DNA of 17,511 nucleotides from JAGTRB01 sp037439685 (GCA_037439685.1 JBBIVO010000036.1:1-17511), one strand, 5' to 3'. Counted from the first letter of the stretch, positions 1 to 7,620 are shown. Translations and numbers: made by a program. Notes: a model not told the origin generated them from the sequence alone.

Positions 1-2
1 AC

Positions 3-1544
3 CTTGGAGGTAGGAGCACAGGCCTTCTGGCCTCCTTCATCATGGCCGTGAGCCCCGCCTTCATCCTAAGGACCTACCTCGGCTTCTTCGATACCGAGAA
101 TATAGGTATCTTCAGCACGGTTGCCATGTCCCTCCTCTTCCTCAGGTCCATCGAGGGGGAGAAGCCCCTCCATAGAAGGCTGCTCTACGCGGCGGCTGCG
201 GGCCTCTCCCTCTCCTACTTCCACGCCTCCTGGGGCGCCTCCAAGTACGCGGTTGGCCTCCTGGCCCTCTTCATGGCCTCCTCCATGCTCTTCAACCTCT
301 ATGAAAGGCGCTACCTCCTCTCGTATGGCGTCACCTTGTCCCTCAGCACCATCATCGCCGTCATGGTACCAGCCCTTGGCATCGGCTTCCTCTACAGCGC
401 GGAGAATGTAGCTGCCTTCGGCCTCCTCACCCTCCTCTTGGTATATGAGGCGGTCAAGGGAAGGGCAAGGGGGTGGAGGGCCCTCCTCATCTCCGGCGTT
501 ATGTTGGCCTCCCTATTAATGGGCATCATCATCCTTGAGTCGAGGGGGCTTATCCCTCCCCTGGCCCACAAGTTCATCAGCGTTCTAGACCCCTCGCAGA
601 GGGCTGCGAGCCCGCTCTTCGAGTCCGTAGCCGAGCATAAGAAGGCCACATGGACAACCTTCTTCGAGAACTTCGGCATCTCCCTCCCCCTAGCCCTCTT
701 CGGAACCTATATGGCGCTCAGGAGGAGGGAGGTGAAGCTCATATATGGCTCCCTCCTCCTCCTCTCAGCCCTCTACTTCACCGGCTCTCTCATAAGATTG
801 GTCCTCATCCTCTCCATCCCCGTGAGCCTGATGGGGGCCTACGGCCTTAAGGAGCTCCTCTCCCCCTTCCTCGTCAAGGGCTCGAGGCAGGTCGAGAGGC
901 GCTTTAGGAGGAGGAGGCTAGGCGTGAGCAGGGAGGTGGGCCTGATCCTCGTGGGGACGATGTTCGCGTCCATCCTTCCGATGGTCTGGGGGGCCGCCAA
1001 CCTGGCCAACAGCCCCATGAACCTCGGCGTGACCGTCCCGGTCAGGATAGGGGGAGGATATCCCCAGGACTGGCTCCAGGCCCTCGTCTGGATGAGGGAC
1101 AACCTTCCCGAGGACTCCATCGTGGTCTCATGGTGGGACTATGGATACTGGATAGAGGCCTTCTCCAACAAGAGAACCCTTGCAGACGGCTCCACCCTGG
1201 ATGGGGAGCAGATAGGCAGGCTCGGCAGGATAATGATGCTGAACCAGTCTGAATCCCTCGAGATCCTGAGGGGCTACAACGCCACCCACATCCTGGTCTA
1301 CTACACCTTCAATCCGAATGATCCATCCCAGGAGTGGCCCCTCGGGGACAACGCGAAGTGGTACTGGATGGTGAGGATTGGAGGCCTCAACCTAACAGAC
1401 TATGTCGAGGAAGGCCGATACACCGTCAAGTTCTATGAGTCCACGCTGTACAACCTCATGAAGATGAGCGCTGATCCGGAGCACTTCAAGCTCGTATACA
1501 AGTCGCAGAACGGGTGGGTTCTCATATATGAGATCAAGTATTGA
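3..1544 (+). CDS. aglB: Oligosaccharyltransferase STT3/AglB, C-terminal part (5' end outside window)
   Basis: Membrane enzyme of protein N-glycosylation; it moves a lipid-linked glycan onto Asn in N-X-S/T sequons on the outer face of the membrane. The frame is open to the left edge, so the ATG at 42 is internal and the gene is 5'-partial. Counting from that Met, many hydrophobic segments fill residues 1-315. GFFDTE at 14-19 fits the second acidic motif of the family, and SVAE at 195-198 fits the external-loop motif that contacts the sequon. The hallmark WWDYG is at 364-368. DNAK followed by WYWMVRI at 436-446 fits the DK motif of eukaryotic/archaeal enzymes. Only about 135 residues follow WWDYG, so the soluble C-terminal domain is of the short type. 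The first acidic motif and first membrane segments must lie upstream. The family call is very secure. Confidence 0.96.
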   Translation, partial: LGGRSTGLLASFIMAVSPAFILRTYLGFFDTENIGIFSTVAMSLLFLRSIEGEKPLHRRLLYAAAAGLSLSYFHASWGASKYAVGLLALFMASSMLFNLYERRYLLSYGVTLSLSTIIAVMVPALGIGFLYSAENVAAFGLLTLLLVYEAVKGRARGWRALLISGVMLASLLMGIIILESRGLIPPLAHKFISVLDPSQRAASPLFESVAEHKKATWTTFFENFGISLPLALFGTYMALRRREVKLIYGSLLLLSALYFTGSLIRLVLILSIPVSLMGAYGLKELLSPFLVKGSRQVERRFRRRRLGVSREVGLILVGTMFASILPMVWGAANLANSPMNLGVTVPVRIGGGYPQDWLQALVWMRDNLPEDSIVVSWWDYGYWIEAFSNKRTLADGSTLDGEQIGRLGRIMMLNQSESLEILRGYNATHILVYYTFNPNDPSQEWPLGDNAKWYWMVRIGGLNLTDYVEEGRYTVKFYESTLYNLMKMSADPEHFKLVYKSQNGWVLIYEIKY

Positions 1545-1733
1545 TAAGGATTTGATTTAAAAACAACTCCAAGAGAATGCCAGCCATCTCGACGATTTAA
1601 ACATCTACTGAATTTGCCTTCAGATATATCTGGATGTTAAATGCGCCATCGAGGCTTAATCAGCCCCTAACATCCCATAACCGAATATAAGCAGCTAAAA
1701 TTTTATAGGTAAAACCTCAGCCAAGTTCGCCCT

Positions 1734-1805
1734 TCTCCGATCATCCCAAAAGGCCTCCCATAAGGGCCTTGATCAGCCCTCATGATGGTAATCCCCCTAC
1801 GGAGA
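1734..1805. repeat. Nested inverted repeats, possible structured RNA
   Basis: TCTCC (1734-1738) pairs with GGAGA (1801-1805). Directly inside, GATC (1739-1742) pairs with GATC (1771-1774), and AAGGCC (1750-1755) pairs with GGCCTT (1765-1770) around a 9-nt loop. The right arms of the two inner stems are contiguous, while the left arms are separated by 7 nt. A TATA-like stretch lies about 25-35 bp before the fold. This could be a small RNA, an upstream terminator or chance; the strand is undetermined. Confidence 0.25.
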
Positions 1806-1842
1806 TGAAACGGCGGTTCGACCTTGGAGATTAAGGGACGAT

Positions 1843-1852
1843 AACATTTATC
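1843..1852 (+). promoter_or_regulatory. Candidate TATA box for aIF5A
   Basis: AACATTTATC lies about 50 bp before the TTG start. With usual archaeal spacing, transcription would begin near 1872-1876 and leave a leader of about 20 nt, enough to include the GAGGGG ribosome-binding site at 1889-1894. Called by eye only. Confidence 0.45.
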
Positions 1853-1896
1853 TTCTCAACCTCCAATCTTTCGGAAAGTAGCGTGGTTGAGGGGAA

Positions 1897-2295
1897 TTGT
1901 CCTTCAAGATAGGGAGGGTCGGAGAACTGAAGGTAGGCTCCTACGCCGTCATAGACGGGGAGCCCTGTAGGATCGTGGCCATCGATAAGAGTAAACCTGG
2001 GAAGCATGGGAGCGCGAAGTTCAGGTGCACGGGGATCAGCCTACTCGATGAGAGCAAGCGGAGCTTCGTCAGCCCTGTCGACGCCTCTATACAGATCCCG
2101 ATCATCGACAAGAGGAATGCCCAGATAGTCTCCGTCGGGGAGACGAGCGTCCAGCTGATGGATCTCGAGTCCTATGAGGTCTTTGAGGTTTCGCTCCCAA
2201 TGGAGGAGGAGACGAGGTCTAGGTTGGAGGCGGGGAGAGAGGTGGAGTACTGGATCATCATGGGCAGGCACAAGATCCAGAGGGTGAAGGGCTGA
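1897..2295 (+). CDS. eif5A: Translation initiation factor aIF5A (hypusine-containing)
   Basis: Archaeal homologue of eIF5A/EF-P, which binds at the ribosomal E site and helps peptide-bond formation at slow sequences. At 132 residues it is the normal family length. The N-terminal SH3-like domain carries SKPGKHGSAK at 32-41, where Lys36 is the residue converted to hypusine. An OB-fold domain follows from about residue 70. The start is TTG, chosen because GAGGGG at 1889-1894 is well placed and the protein then begins at the usual family position. No in-frame ATG precedes the conserved region. The modifying enzyme is the next gene, 18 nt downstream, so the two are probably co-transcribed as substrate and enzyme. 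Confidence 0.97.
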   Translation: MSFKIGRVGELKVGSYAVIDGEPCRIVAIDKSKPGKHGSAKFRCTGISLLDESKRSFVSPVDASIQIPIIDKRNAQIVSVGETSVQLMDLESYEVFEVSLPMEEETRSRLEAGREVEYWIIMGRHKIQRVKG

Positions 2296-2313
2296 GCCCA
2301 AGAGGCCATCTCG

Positions 2314-3286
2314 ATGAAGCGGGTGGAGCATATAAGGCTTAGGCCAGGGATGAGCGTCGAGGAGCTCGCTGAGGAGATGGGGCGAGCCGGGGTGATAGGG
2401 GCTGGAAGGGTTGGGAGGGCTGCCGAGATCCTGTCGGAGATGCTCTATGATGAGGAGTACACGACCTTCATCGCCCTATCAGGCCCCCTGGTTCCAAGTG
2501 GAATGCGCCTCATATTCACAGATCTCATAAGGGGAGGCTACATCGACGCATTGGTCACCACTGGGGCTAACCTGGTTCACGACCTGGTAGAGGCCATGGG
2601 GGGGAGGCACATCATTGGGGACTCAGAGGCCGACGACAAGGAACTCCTGAGGAGGGGGTTCAACAGGATCTATGACATCTACGTCGAGGGAAGGGCCTTC
2701 CTCGAGCTGGAGAGGTATATATGGAGCATCCTCGACCAGATACCCCAAAAGGAGAGGCTGGACATCCCCATCCATAAGCTCCTGAGGGAGGTGGGGCTGA
2801 GGATCGGGGATGAGGCCTCCATACTGCACAGCGCCGCTAGGCGTGGGGTTCCGGTGTTCAGCCCCTGCCTCCTAGACTCGATGCTCGGGATCCCCCTATG
2901 GATGTACTCTAAGAGGGGCGCCCTCCTCCTCAACCCCCTCAAGGACTTCGAACTCCTCGCCGAGATGGTATACGAGGCCAAGAAGGCCGGCGCGATCATC
3001 CTGGGTGGAGGGGTTCCAAAGCACCACGTCCTATACGTGAACACCTTGAGGGGAGGGTTGGACGCCGCCGTGCAGATAACCTCTGCGAGGGAGGAGGATG
3101 GAAGCCTGAGCGGAGCACCCCTAAGGGAGGCTATAAGCTGGGGGAAGGTGAAGGGGGGGAAGATATCAAACGTCTACGGCGATGCCACGGTGCTCTTCCC
3201 CTTNNNNNNNNNNNNNCCCCTTGATAGTCGCAGCGGCTTTAAAGACGCCACGATATCAGCCTAAAGATAGGAGACCCGAGGGATAG
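2314..3286 (+). CDS. dys: Deoxyhypusine synthase, interrupted by a spurious-looking N gap
   Basis: Catalyses the NAD-dependent transfer of an aminobutyl group from spermidine to a specific aIF5A lysine, the first step of hypusine formation. Residues TTGANLVHD at 82-90 and the GGGVPKHH block at 231-238 are typical; Lys236 corresponds to the catalytic lysine that forms the enzyme-imine intermediate. SWGK follows at 275-278. The frame read straight through the 13 Ns ends at 3264 with a tail unlike the family. The +1 frame after the gap reads PLIVAAALK and stops at 3284-3286, as expected for this enzyme. Both gap edges carry CCCCTT; merging them gives a continuous ...ATVLFPLIVAAALK... and a protein of 317 residues, the normal archaeal length. 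I therefore treat it as an intact gene with an assembly artefact. Confidence 0.95.
3204..3216. other. Assembly gap of 13 N inside deoxyhypusine synthase
   Basis: Thirteen Ns. The six bases before the gap (3198-3203) and the six after it (3217-3222) are both CCCCTT. Removing the Ns and one copy restores the reading frame, so the gap is probably a scaffold join between two overlapping contig ends, not missing sequence. Confidence 0.9.
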
Positions 3287-3334
3287 GGAGAGGCTCTCTA
3301 ACACGAGCTTCAGCCATGAGCTCTAATGGCATCA

Positions 3335-3342
3335 AATATAAA
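3335..3342 (+). promoter_or_regulatory. Candidate TATA box for SRP54
   Basis: AATATAAA lies about 50 bp before the SRP54 ATG, in the gap after deoxyhypusine synthase. It predicts a transcription start near 3364-3368 and a leader of about 20 nt. It suggests that SRP54 starts a new transcript. Confidence 0.5.
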
Positions 3343-3388
3343 GGATGATGCTCTCCATATTCTACTGCTTAGGAATCGTGCAGTTTAA

Positions 3389-4714
3389 ATGGTCCTTGAA
3401 AGGCTTGGGTCCTCCCTCTATGAGGCCCTCAGAAAGGTGCTGAGGGCCCAGGTCGTAGATAGAGAGCTAGTGAGGGAGCTCGTCAGGGATTTCCAGAGGG
3501 CCCTCCTCCAGGCGGATGTGAACGTCCAGTTAGTCCTCGAGCTCTCGAAGAACATAGAGAGGAGGGCCCTGGAGGAGAGGCTTCCGCCAGGCATCAGCCG
3601 CCATGAGCACATCGTCAAGGTCGTCTACGACGAGCTCACGAGGTTTGTAGGAGAGAGGCAGGAGCCCCTGGAGATAAGGGCGGGTAGGCAGAATCTCCTG
3701 ATGCTCGTGGGGATCCAGGGCTCCGGGAAGACCACGACGGCCGCGAAGCTGGCGAGGCTCCTCCAGAAGAGGGGGTTCAAGGTCGGCCTAATATGCGCCG
3801 ACACCTTCAGGCCCGGGGCCCACGATCAGCTCCTGCAGCTGGCCGAATCCATAAACGTCGAGTTCTATGGGGAGCGGGGAGAGAGGGACCCCATAGCCAT
3901 AGCCAGGAGGGGGCTGGAGAGGTTTAAGGGCCACGACGTGGTCATCGTCGACACCTCAGGCCGCCACAAGGAGGAGAGGGCCCTCCTGGAGGAGATGGGG
4001 AGCCTAGCGGCGGCGATAAACCCGCAAGAGGTGATCTTGGTCGTCGATGGGACCATAGGCCAGCAGGCCGCCGTCCAGGCTGAGGCCTTCAACAAGGCCA
4101 CCAGCATAGGATCTATAATAATAGCGAAGCTCGACGGGTCTGCCAGGGGAGGGGGGGCCCTCTCATCCGTGGCAGCGACCGGCGCCAAGATCAAGTTCAT
4201 CGGAACGGGGGAGAAGGTGGAGGACCTAGAGCCCTTCATCCCATCCAGGTTCATATCAAGGCTGCTCGGGATGGGAGACATAGAAGGGCTTGTGAAGAGG
4301 GTGGAGGAGGCCGAGGTCAAGGTATCTGAGAGAGATGCCAAGGCCATCCTCTCGGGGAGGTTCACCCTGGCGGATATGTACCAGCAGTTCGAGGAGATGA
4401 GGAAGCTGGGACCCATGAGGAAGATCCTAACCATGCTCCCTGGATTGGGCTATCAGCTTCCAGAGGAGCAGTTCGATCTCGCCGAGGAGAAGTTGAGCAG
4501 GTGGAGGGCCATGATCCAATCCATGACCAAGGAGGAGAGGGAGAACCCAAGGATCCTCGACGCCTCAAGGATCAGACGTGTCGCCAGGGGATCTGGAACA
4601 GAGGAGAGAGAGGTGAGAGAGCTTATAAAACAGTATGAGGTAATGAAGAGGATGCTCAAACAGCTGAAGGGGAGGCGAGGTCTGATGAGGCTCCTCCCAA
4701 CGAAGATGAGGTGA
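3389..4714 (+). CDS. srp54: Signal recognition particle GTPase SRP54
   Basis: Binds 7S RNA and hydrophobic signal sequences of nascent chains and docks with FtsY at the membrane. The 441 residues match the family. Order of domains: N-terminal helical bundle (about 1-90), G domain with P-loop GIQGSGKT (108-115), DTFRPGA (138-144), DTSGR (188-192) and AKLDG (246-250, usually TKLDG), then the methionine-rich M domain from about 310. The M domain includes MTKEERENP and the SRIRRVARGSG RNA-binding helix region. ATG start, with no strong Shine-Dalgarno, which suits a short leader from the nearby TATA-like box. eL21 follows 9 nt downstream, so the two probably share a transcript. Confidence 0.98.
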   Translation: MVLERLGSSLYEALRKVLRAQVVDRELVRELVRDFQRALLQADVNVQLVLELSKNIERRALEERLPPGISRHEHIVKVVYDELTRFVGERQEPLEIRAGRQNLLMLVGIQGSGKTTTAAKLARLLQKRGFKVGLICADTFRPGAHDQLLQLAESINVEFYGERGERDPIAIARRGLERFKGHDVVIVDTSGRHKEERALLEEMGSLAAAINPQEVILVVDGTIGQQAAVQAEAFNKATSIGSIIIAKLDGSARGGGALSSVAATGAKIKFIGTGEKVEDLEPFIPSRFISRLLGMGDIEGLVKRVEEAEVKVSERDAKAILSGRFTLADMYQQFEEMRKLGPMRKILTMLPGLGYQLPEEQFDLAEEKLSRWRAMIQSMTKEERENPRILDASRIRRVARGSGTEEREVRELIKQYEVMKRMLKQLKGRRGLMRLLPTKMR

Positions 4715-4723
4715 GGATCGAGG

Positions 4724-5011
4724 ATGGGAAAGTCGGCGGGTCCCAGAAGGAAGAGTAGAAAGGCCCTAACGAAGCCCGTAAGGGAGAAGGGAAAGCTGGG
4801 CCTCAGTAGGCTCCTCGCCAAATACGATGTCGGGGAGAAGGTGACCATCGACATAGACCCCGCCATCCATAAGGGGATGCCACACCGCCGCTATCAGGGG
4901 AGGGTTGGAACGGTCGTCGAGAAGAGAGGGAAGGCATACGTCGTGGAGATCCCCCAGAGGAAGATCTCGAAGTTCATCATAGCCTCCACGGAGCATCTGA
5001 GGAGATGTTGA
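4724..5011 (+). CDS. rpl21e: Large-subunit ribosomal protein eL21
   Basis: Basic 95-residue ribosomal protein found only in archaea and eukaryotes. It has the usual very basic N-terminus (PRRKSRKALTKPVREKGK) and an SH3-like barrel with VGEKVTIDIDP, IHKGMPHRRYQGR and the closing PQRKISKFIIASTEHL. It starts on ATG 9 nt after SRP54 and ends only 8 nt before Rpo4. eL21-Rpo4-DUF655 is a widely conserved archaeal order, which supports all three calls. The last codons and the stop lie in a short tandem duplication shared with the next gene's start (see findings). Confidence 0.97.
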   Translation: MGKSAGPRRKSRKALTKPVREKGKLGLSRLLAKYDVGEKVTIDIDPAIHKGMPHRRYQGRVGTVVEKRGKAYVVEIPQRKISKFIIASTEHLRRC

Positions 5012-5029
5012 ATTAGGAGATGTTGATCT
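5000..5029 (+). repeat. 15-bp tandem duplication across the eL21 stop and Rpo4 start
   Basis: AGGAGATGTTGA occurs at 5000-5011 and again at 5015-5026, a period of 15 bp. The first copy holds the end and stop codon of eL21; the second supplies GGAG and the ATG used here for Rpo4. An ATG in the first copy (5005) is in the Rpo4 frame but is closed by TAG at 5014-5016... the codon beginning at 5014 reads TAG. Confidence 0.7.
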
Positions 5030-5337
5030 CTAAGAAGGAGATAACAATAGCAGAGGCCAAGAGGCTCCTCGAGGTAGATGAGGGACTGGATCCCCTCCAG
5101 AGAAGGGTGTTAGACTACGCTTCAAAGTTCTCCAAGCTCCCCGCCGAAAGGGCTGCAGAGCTCGTTGAAGAGCTTATGAGAGAAGCCCTCCTCGAGAGGG
5201 GGGTGGCGGTTCAGATCGCCAACTCCCTACCCAAAGGCGTCGAAGAGGTCAGGACGCTGCTTGGACGCCAGAGGATAGTCTCCGAGGAGGCCCTAGATAG
5301 GATCTTGAAGATAGTCGAGAGATACAGCGCAGGATAG
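5020..5337 (+). CDS. rpo4: DNA-directed RNA polymerase subunit Rpo4 (RpoF)
   Basis: Homologue of eukaryotic Rpb4. It pairs with Rpo7 to form the polymerase stalk, which helps open-complex formation and binds the emerging RNA. The 105-residue, mainly helical protein has the family N-terminus (ISKKEITIAEAKRLL), the central DYASKFSKL segment and a C-terminal HRDC-like part ending ILKIVERYSAG. The ATG at 5020 has GGAG directly abutting it, too close for ideal ribosome binding; the next codon, TTG at 5023, is an alternative start. The partner Rpo7 is not in this window. It sits between eL21 and DUF655, the usual archaeal position. Confidence 0.94.
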   Translation: MLISKKEITIAEAKRLLEVDEGLDPLQRRVLDYASKFSKLPAERAAELVEELMREALLERGVAVQIANSLPKGVEEVRTLLGRQRIVSEEALDRILKIVERYSAG

Positions 5338-5369
5338 CCTTCCTGGAGATCGGTCGAGGAGGGGGGAGC

Positions 5370-5933
5370 GTGGAGCGAGAGGGCAAGAAATACGAGGAGT
5401 ACGCCTACGTGTTGGACTACCTCCCACACGGCAAACCGGGCGCCCCCCGCCACCCATATGGGAGGGGCCTGGTCCAGCTCATAGGCGAGGCCTTCTTCAC
5501 CCTTCTGGAGGCCGCGCCCAAGAGGAATGTGGACTTCACGTTGAGGGAGAGGATCTACATAGGCAAGGTGGGAAGGACAAAGGTAGACCATATCCTCGGA
5601 AGGGTCTCCTACGACGACCTCACCTCGACCGCCAAGGCGGAGCTCCTAGGAGTTATAGAGTTGATAGTCAGATCCCAGGAGAAGAGGTTCATAGAATTCT
5701 TCAACACCTCTCAGCCCGTGACTCCTAGGATGCACTCTATGGAGCTTATACCGGGAATAGGGAAGAGGCTGATGTGGCAGATACTGGAGCAGAGGGAGAG
5801 AGAGCCATTCAAGGGCTTTGAAGACCTCCAGAGGAGGGTGAACCTTCCAGATCCCGCGAGGCTCATCGCTAGGAGGATCCTGGAAGAGCTCTCAAAGGGG
5901 GAGAAATACCTCATATTCACGAGACCCATATGA
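5370..5933 (+). CDS. DUF655 family protein, probable RNA-binding
   Basis: A conserved archaeal family with no proven reaction, usually described as a predicted RNA-binding protein and encoded after Rpo4. In this 187-residue copy, residues 10-80 form an OB-like part (YAYVLDYLPHG, ERIYIGKV). Residues 124-142 (MELIPGIGKRLMWQILEQR) form a clear helix-hairpin-helix motif, and the last 40 residues repeat the same kind of helical signature (FEDLQRRVNLPDPARLIARRI). The start is GTG with a GGGGGGAG tract ending just before it. In many archaea the next gene is the rRNA dimethylase KsgA; here it is uL16 instead. The family call is secure; its function in ribosome assembly is inference from context. Confidence 0.9.
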   Translation: MEREGKKYEEYAYVLDYLPHGKPGAPRHPYGRGLVQLIGEAFFTLLEAAPKRNVDFTLRERIYIGKVGRTKVDHILGRVSYDDLTSTAKAELLGVIELIVRSQEKRFIEFFNTSQPVTPRMHSMELIPGIGKRLMWQILEQREREPFKGFEDLQRRVNLPDPARLIARRILEELSKGEKYLIFTRPI

Positions 5934-5970
5934 GAACCTCACCTTTAAGCCAGCGCCCTCTCGACATCAC

Positions 5971-5980
5971 CTTTTTAAGC
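5971..5980 (+). promoter_or_regulatory. Candidate TATA box for uL16
   Basis: CTTTTTAAGC lies about 25 bp before the GTG start, so the transcript would be nearly leaderless. A similar string, CCTTTAAGCC, occurs at 5942-5951 and could be a second promoter. A GGAGGGAG tract at 5991-5998 abuts the start codon. Confidence 0.45.
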
Positions 5981-5999
5981 CTCCATATTAGGAGGGAGT

Positions 6000-6518
6000 G
6001 TGGATCGGGGATTGAAGGCGAGAAACTTCAGGGAGATCAAGGGGATGCCCTATACAAGGCGTGAGTTCATGGGGGGCGTCCCGGGATCGAAGATAACGAA
6101 GTTCACAATGGGGGATCCGAAGAAGAGGTTCGAGTATACCGTGAAGCTGATAAACCTAGAGAATGCCCAGATAAGGCACAACGCCCTAGAGGCCGCTAGG
6201 ATAGCGGCAAACAGGTTCTTGGAGAGCCGGCTAGGCAGAGAAGGCTACATGATGAAGGTGGTCCCATACCCCCATAATGTCCTCAGGGAGCACAAGAGGA
6301 TCAACGTGGCCCAGGCGGACAGGTTCCAGGAGGGGATGGCAAGAGCCTACGGGAAGCCCGTGGGAACCGCAGCCAGGGTTATGACAGGAGACATAATAAT
6401 AGCCCAAGTTTCCAAGGGGGGAGTGGAAGCCGCCAGGGAGGCCTTGAGGAGGGCATCGGCCAAATTTCCAGCCCCATGCAGGATCGTCGTCGAGGAGAAC
6501 CCCGCCCCCTCCCCCTAA
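6000..6518 (+). CDS. rpl10e: Large-subunit ribosomal protein uL16 (archaeal L10e)
   Basis: Lies near the peptidyl-transferase centre and the tRNA corridor of the 50S subunit. The 172 residues match the archaeal family, with MPYTRREFMGG and SKITKFTMGD near the N-terminus, then HNALEAARIAANRFLE, the PHNVLREHK segment and GKPVGTAARV in the catalytic-centre-facing loop region. The GTG start is used because GGAGGGAG precedes it and the family N-terminus begins here. Dph2 starts 3 nt after the stop, so the two genes are co-transcribed. Confidence 0.97.
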   Translation: MDRGLKARNFREIKGMPYTRREFMGGVPGSKITKFTMGDPKKRFEYTVKLINLENAQIRHNALEAARIAANRFLESRLGREGYMMKVVPYPHNVLREHKRINVAQADRFQEGMARAYGKPVGTAARVMTGDIIIAQVSKGGVEAAREALRRASAKFPAPCRIVVEENPAPSP

Positions 6519-6521
6519 GGG

Positions 6522-7607
6522 ATGGAGATGGCCTGGAAGGGCGTGGATGAGACCCCAGCATATGACCTCGAAGTGGAGCGGGTCTTGGAGGAGGTCAGGA
6601 GGCTCGACGCGAGGAGGGTTCTGATACAGCTCCCCGACGGCCTTAGGCCCCAAACCTTCACGTTGGTCGAGAGGCTTAGGGAGGGAACGGGCGCCGAGAT
6701 ATTTATAGCGGGAGGCTCCTGTTATGGGGCTTGCGACCTCGCCCTAAGCCAGGCTGACAGCTTGAAAGCCGACCTCATAGTCCATTACGGCCATAACAGG
6801 ATGCTTCCAGACATGGAGGTCCCGGTGCTCTACATCGAGGCTAGGTCGAGGGTGGATCCCAAGCCAGCCGTGGAGAAAGCCTTACCTCTGATGGAGGGCT
6901 GGAGGAGGATAGGCCTAACAACCACCGTTCAGCACATACATAGGCTGAGAGAGGTTGAGGAGATGCTGAGGGAGAGGGGGATGGAGCCCCTAATCGGGCG
7001 TGGAAGGTCGAGGCTATCGAGGGATGGGCTGGTAACGGGCTGCGACTACGACTCCGCTCTATCGATAGTGAAGATGGTTGAAGGCTACCTCTTCATAGGG
7101 GGAGGCCGCTTCCACGCCATAGGCCTAGCCTTTGCCACGGGGAGGAGGGTTGTGGCCGCAGATCCCCACCTCGCCTCCGCCTTCACCATAGAAGAGTCGG
7201 AGATTAAGAGGATGCTCATGAGGAGAGCGGCGGCTCTAGAGGCGGCTAAGAGGGCTAAAAGATTCTGTATAGTCGTCAGCCTTAAGCCAGGCCAGCTCCA
7301 TCTCGAGGAGGCGCTGAACCTCAAAACGGGGTTGGAGAGGCATGGAAAGGAGGCGGTCATCCTATGTCTAGATGAGGTGAGGGCTGAGGCCCTCAACAAC
7401 TTCACCGAGGCCGAGGCCTTCATAGACACCGCATGCCCTAGAATAGCCCTAGACGGGCTGGAGGATCTCCGTAAACCCTTCCTCACCCTCCGCGAGGCAG
7501 AGGCGCTAATAGGCCTAAAGGGCGTGGAGGAGAGCCAGGGATTACAGGGAGGAGCTGGGAGGCTCATGAAAGCCCAACCCCATGAAGCTCCTTTACGTGA
7601 ACCGTAA
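6522..7607 (+). CDS. dph2: Diphthamide biosynthesis radical enzyme Dph2
   Basis: In archaea a Dph2 homodimer with a 4Fe-4S cluster cleaves S-adenosylmethionine in a non-classical way and puts a 3-amino-3-carboxypropyl group on a histidine of EF2, the first step to diphthamide. The 361-residue length fits. The three cluster cysteines sit one per repeat domain: Cys71 in YGACD, Cys174 in VTGCDYD and Cys305 in DTACPRIALD. A further Cys67 precedes the first. RVLIQLPDGL at 32-41 is the usual N-terminal motif. Two in-frame ATGs occur (6522 and 6528); I keep the first, which follows the uL16 stop by 3 nt. The EF2 substrate and the later enzymes Dph5 and Dph6 are not in the window. The C-terminal 35 residues are poorly conserved-looking and run close to the Csl4 promoter. 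Confidence 0.95.
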   Translation: MEMAWKGVDETPAYDLEVERVLEEVRRLDARRVLIQLPDGLRPQTFTLVERLREGTGAEIFIAGGSCYGACDLALSQADSLKADLIVHYGHNRMLPDMEVPVLYIEARSRVDPKPAVEKALPLMEGWRRIGLTTTVQHIHRLREVEEMLRERGMEPLIGRGRSRLSRDGLVTGCDYDSALSIVKMVEGYLFIGGGRFHAIGLAFATGRRVVAADPHLASAFTIEESEIKRMLMRRAAALEAAKRAKRFCIVVSLKPGQLHLEEALNLKTGLERHGKEAVILCLDEVRAEALNNFTEAEAFIDTACPRIALDGLEDLRKPFLTLREAEALIGLKGVEESQGLQGGAGRLMKAQPHEAPLREP

Positions 7608-7620
7608 GATTTGACGGAGG

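Larger units (their letters stand above)
1545..1896. other. 352-bp intergenic region between aglB and aIF5A
   Basis: No credible ORF. The first part (about 1545-1715) is AT-rich with repeated TTTAAA-like blocks, including a TATA-like stretch at 1698-1708. The second part (about 1726-1830) is more GC-rich and contains inverted repeats, listed separately. The aIF5A promoter lies near the right end. This is the longest non-coding stretch in the window. A TTCGA-containing string near 1816-1822 is not flanked by pairing arms, so no tRNA is called. Confidence 0.6.

Noticed and set aside
1800..1840. tRNA T-arm suggested by GGTTCGACC
   Set aside because: The arms flanking the loop do not pair, and no acceptor stem or anticodon arm could be drawn.
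2314..3264. Deoxyhypusine synthase as a truncated or frameshifted pseudogene
   Set aside because: The shift coincides exactly with the N run; merging the duplicated CCCCTT restores the frame and the family C-terminus.
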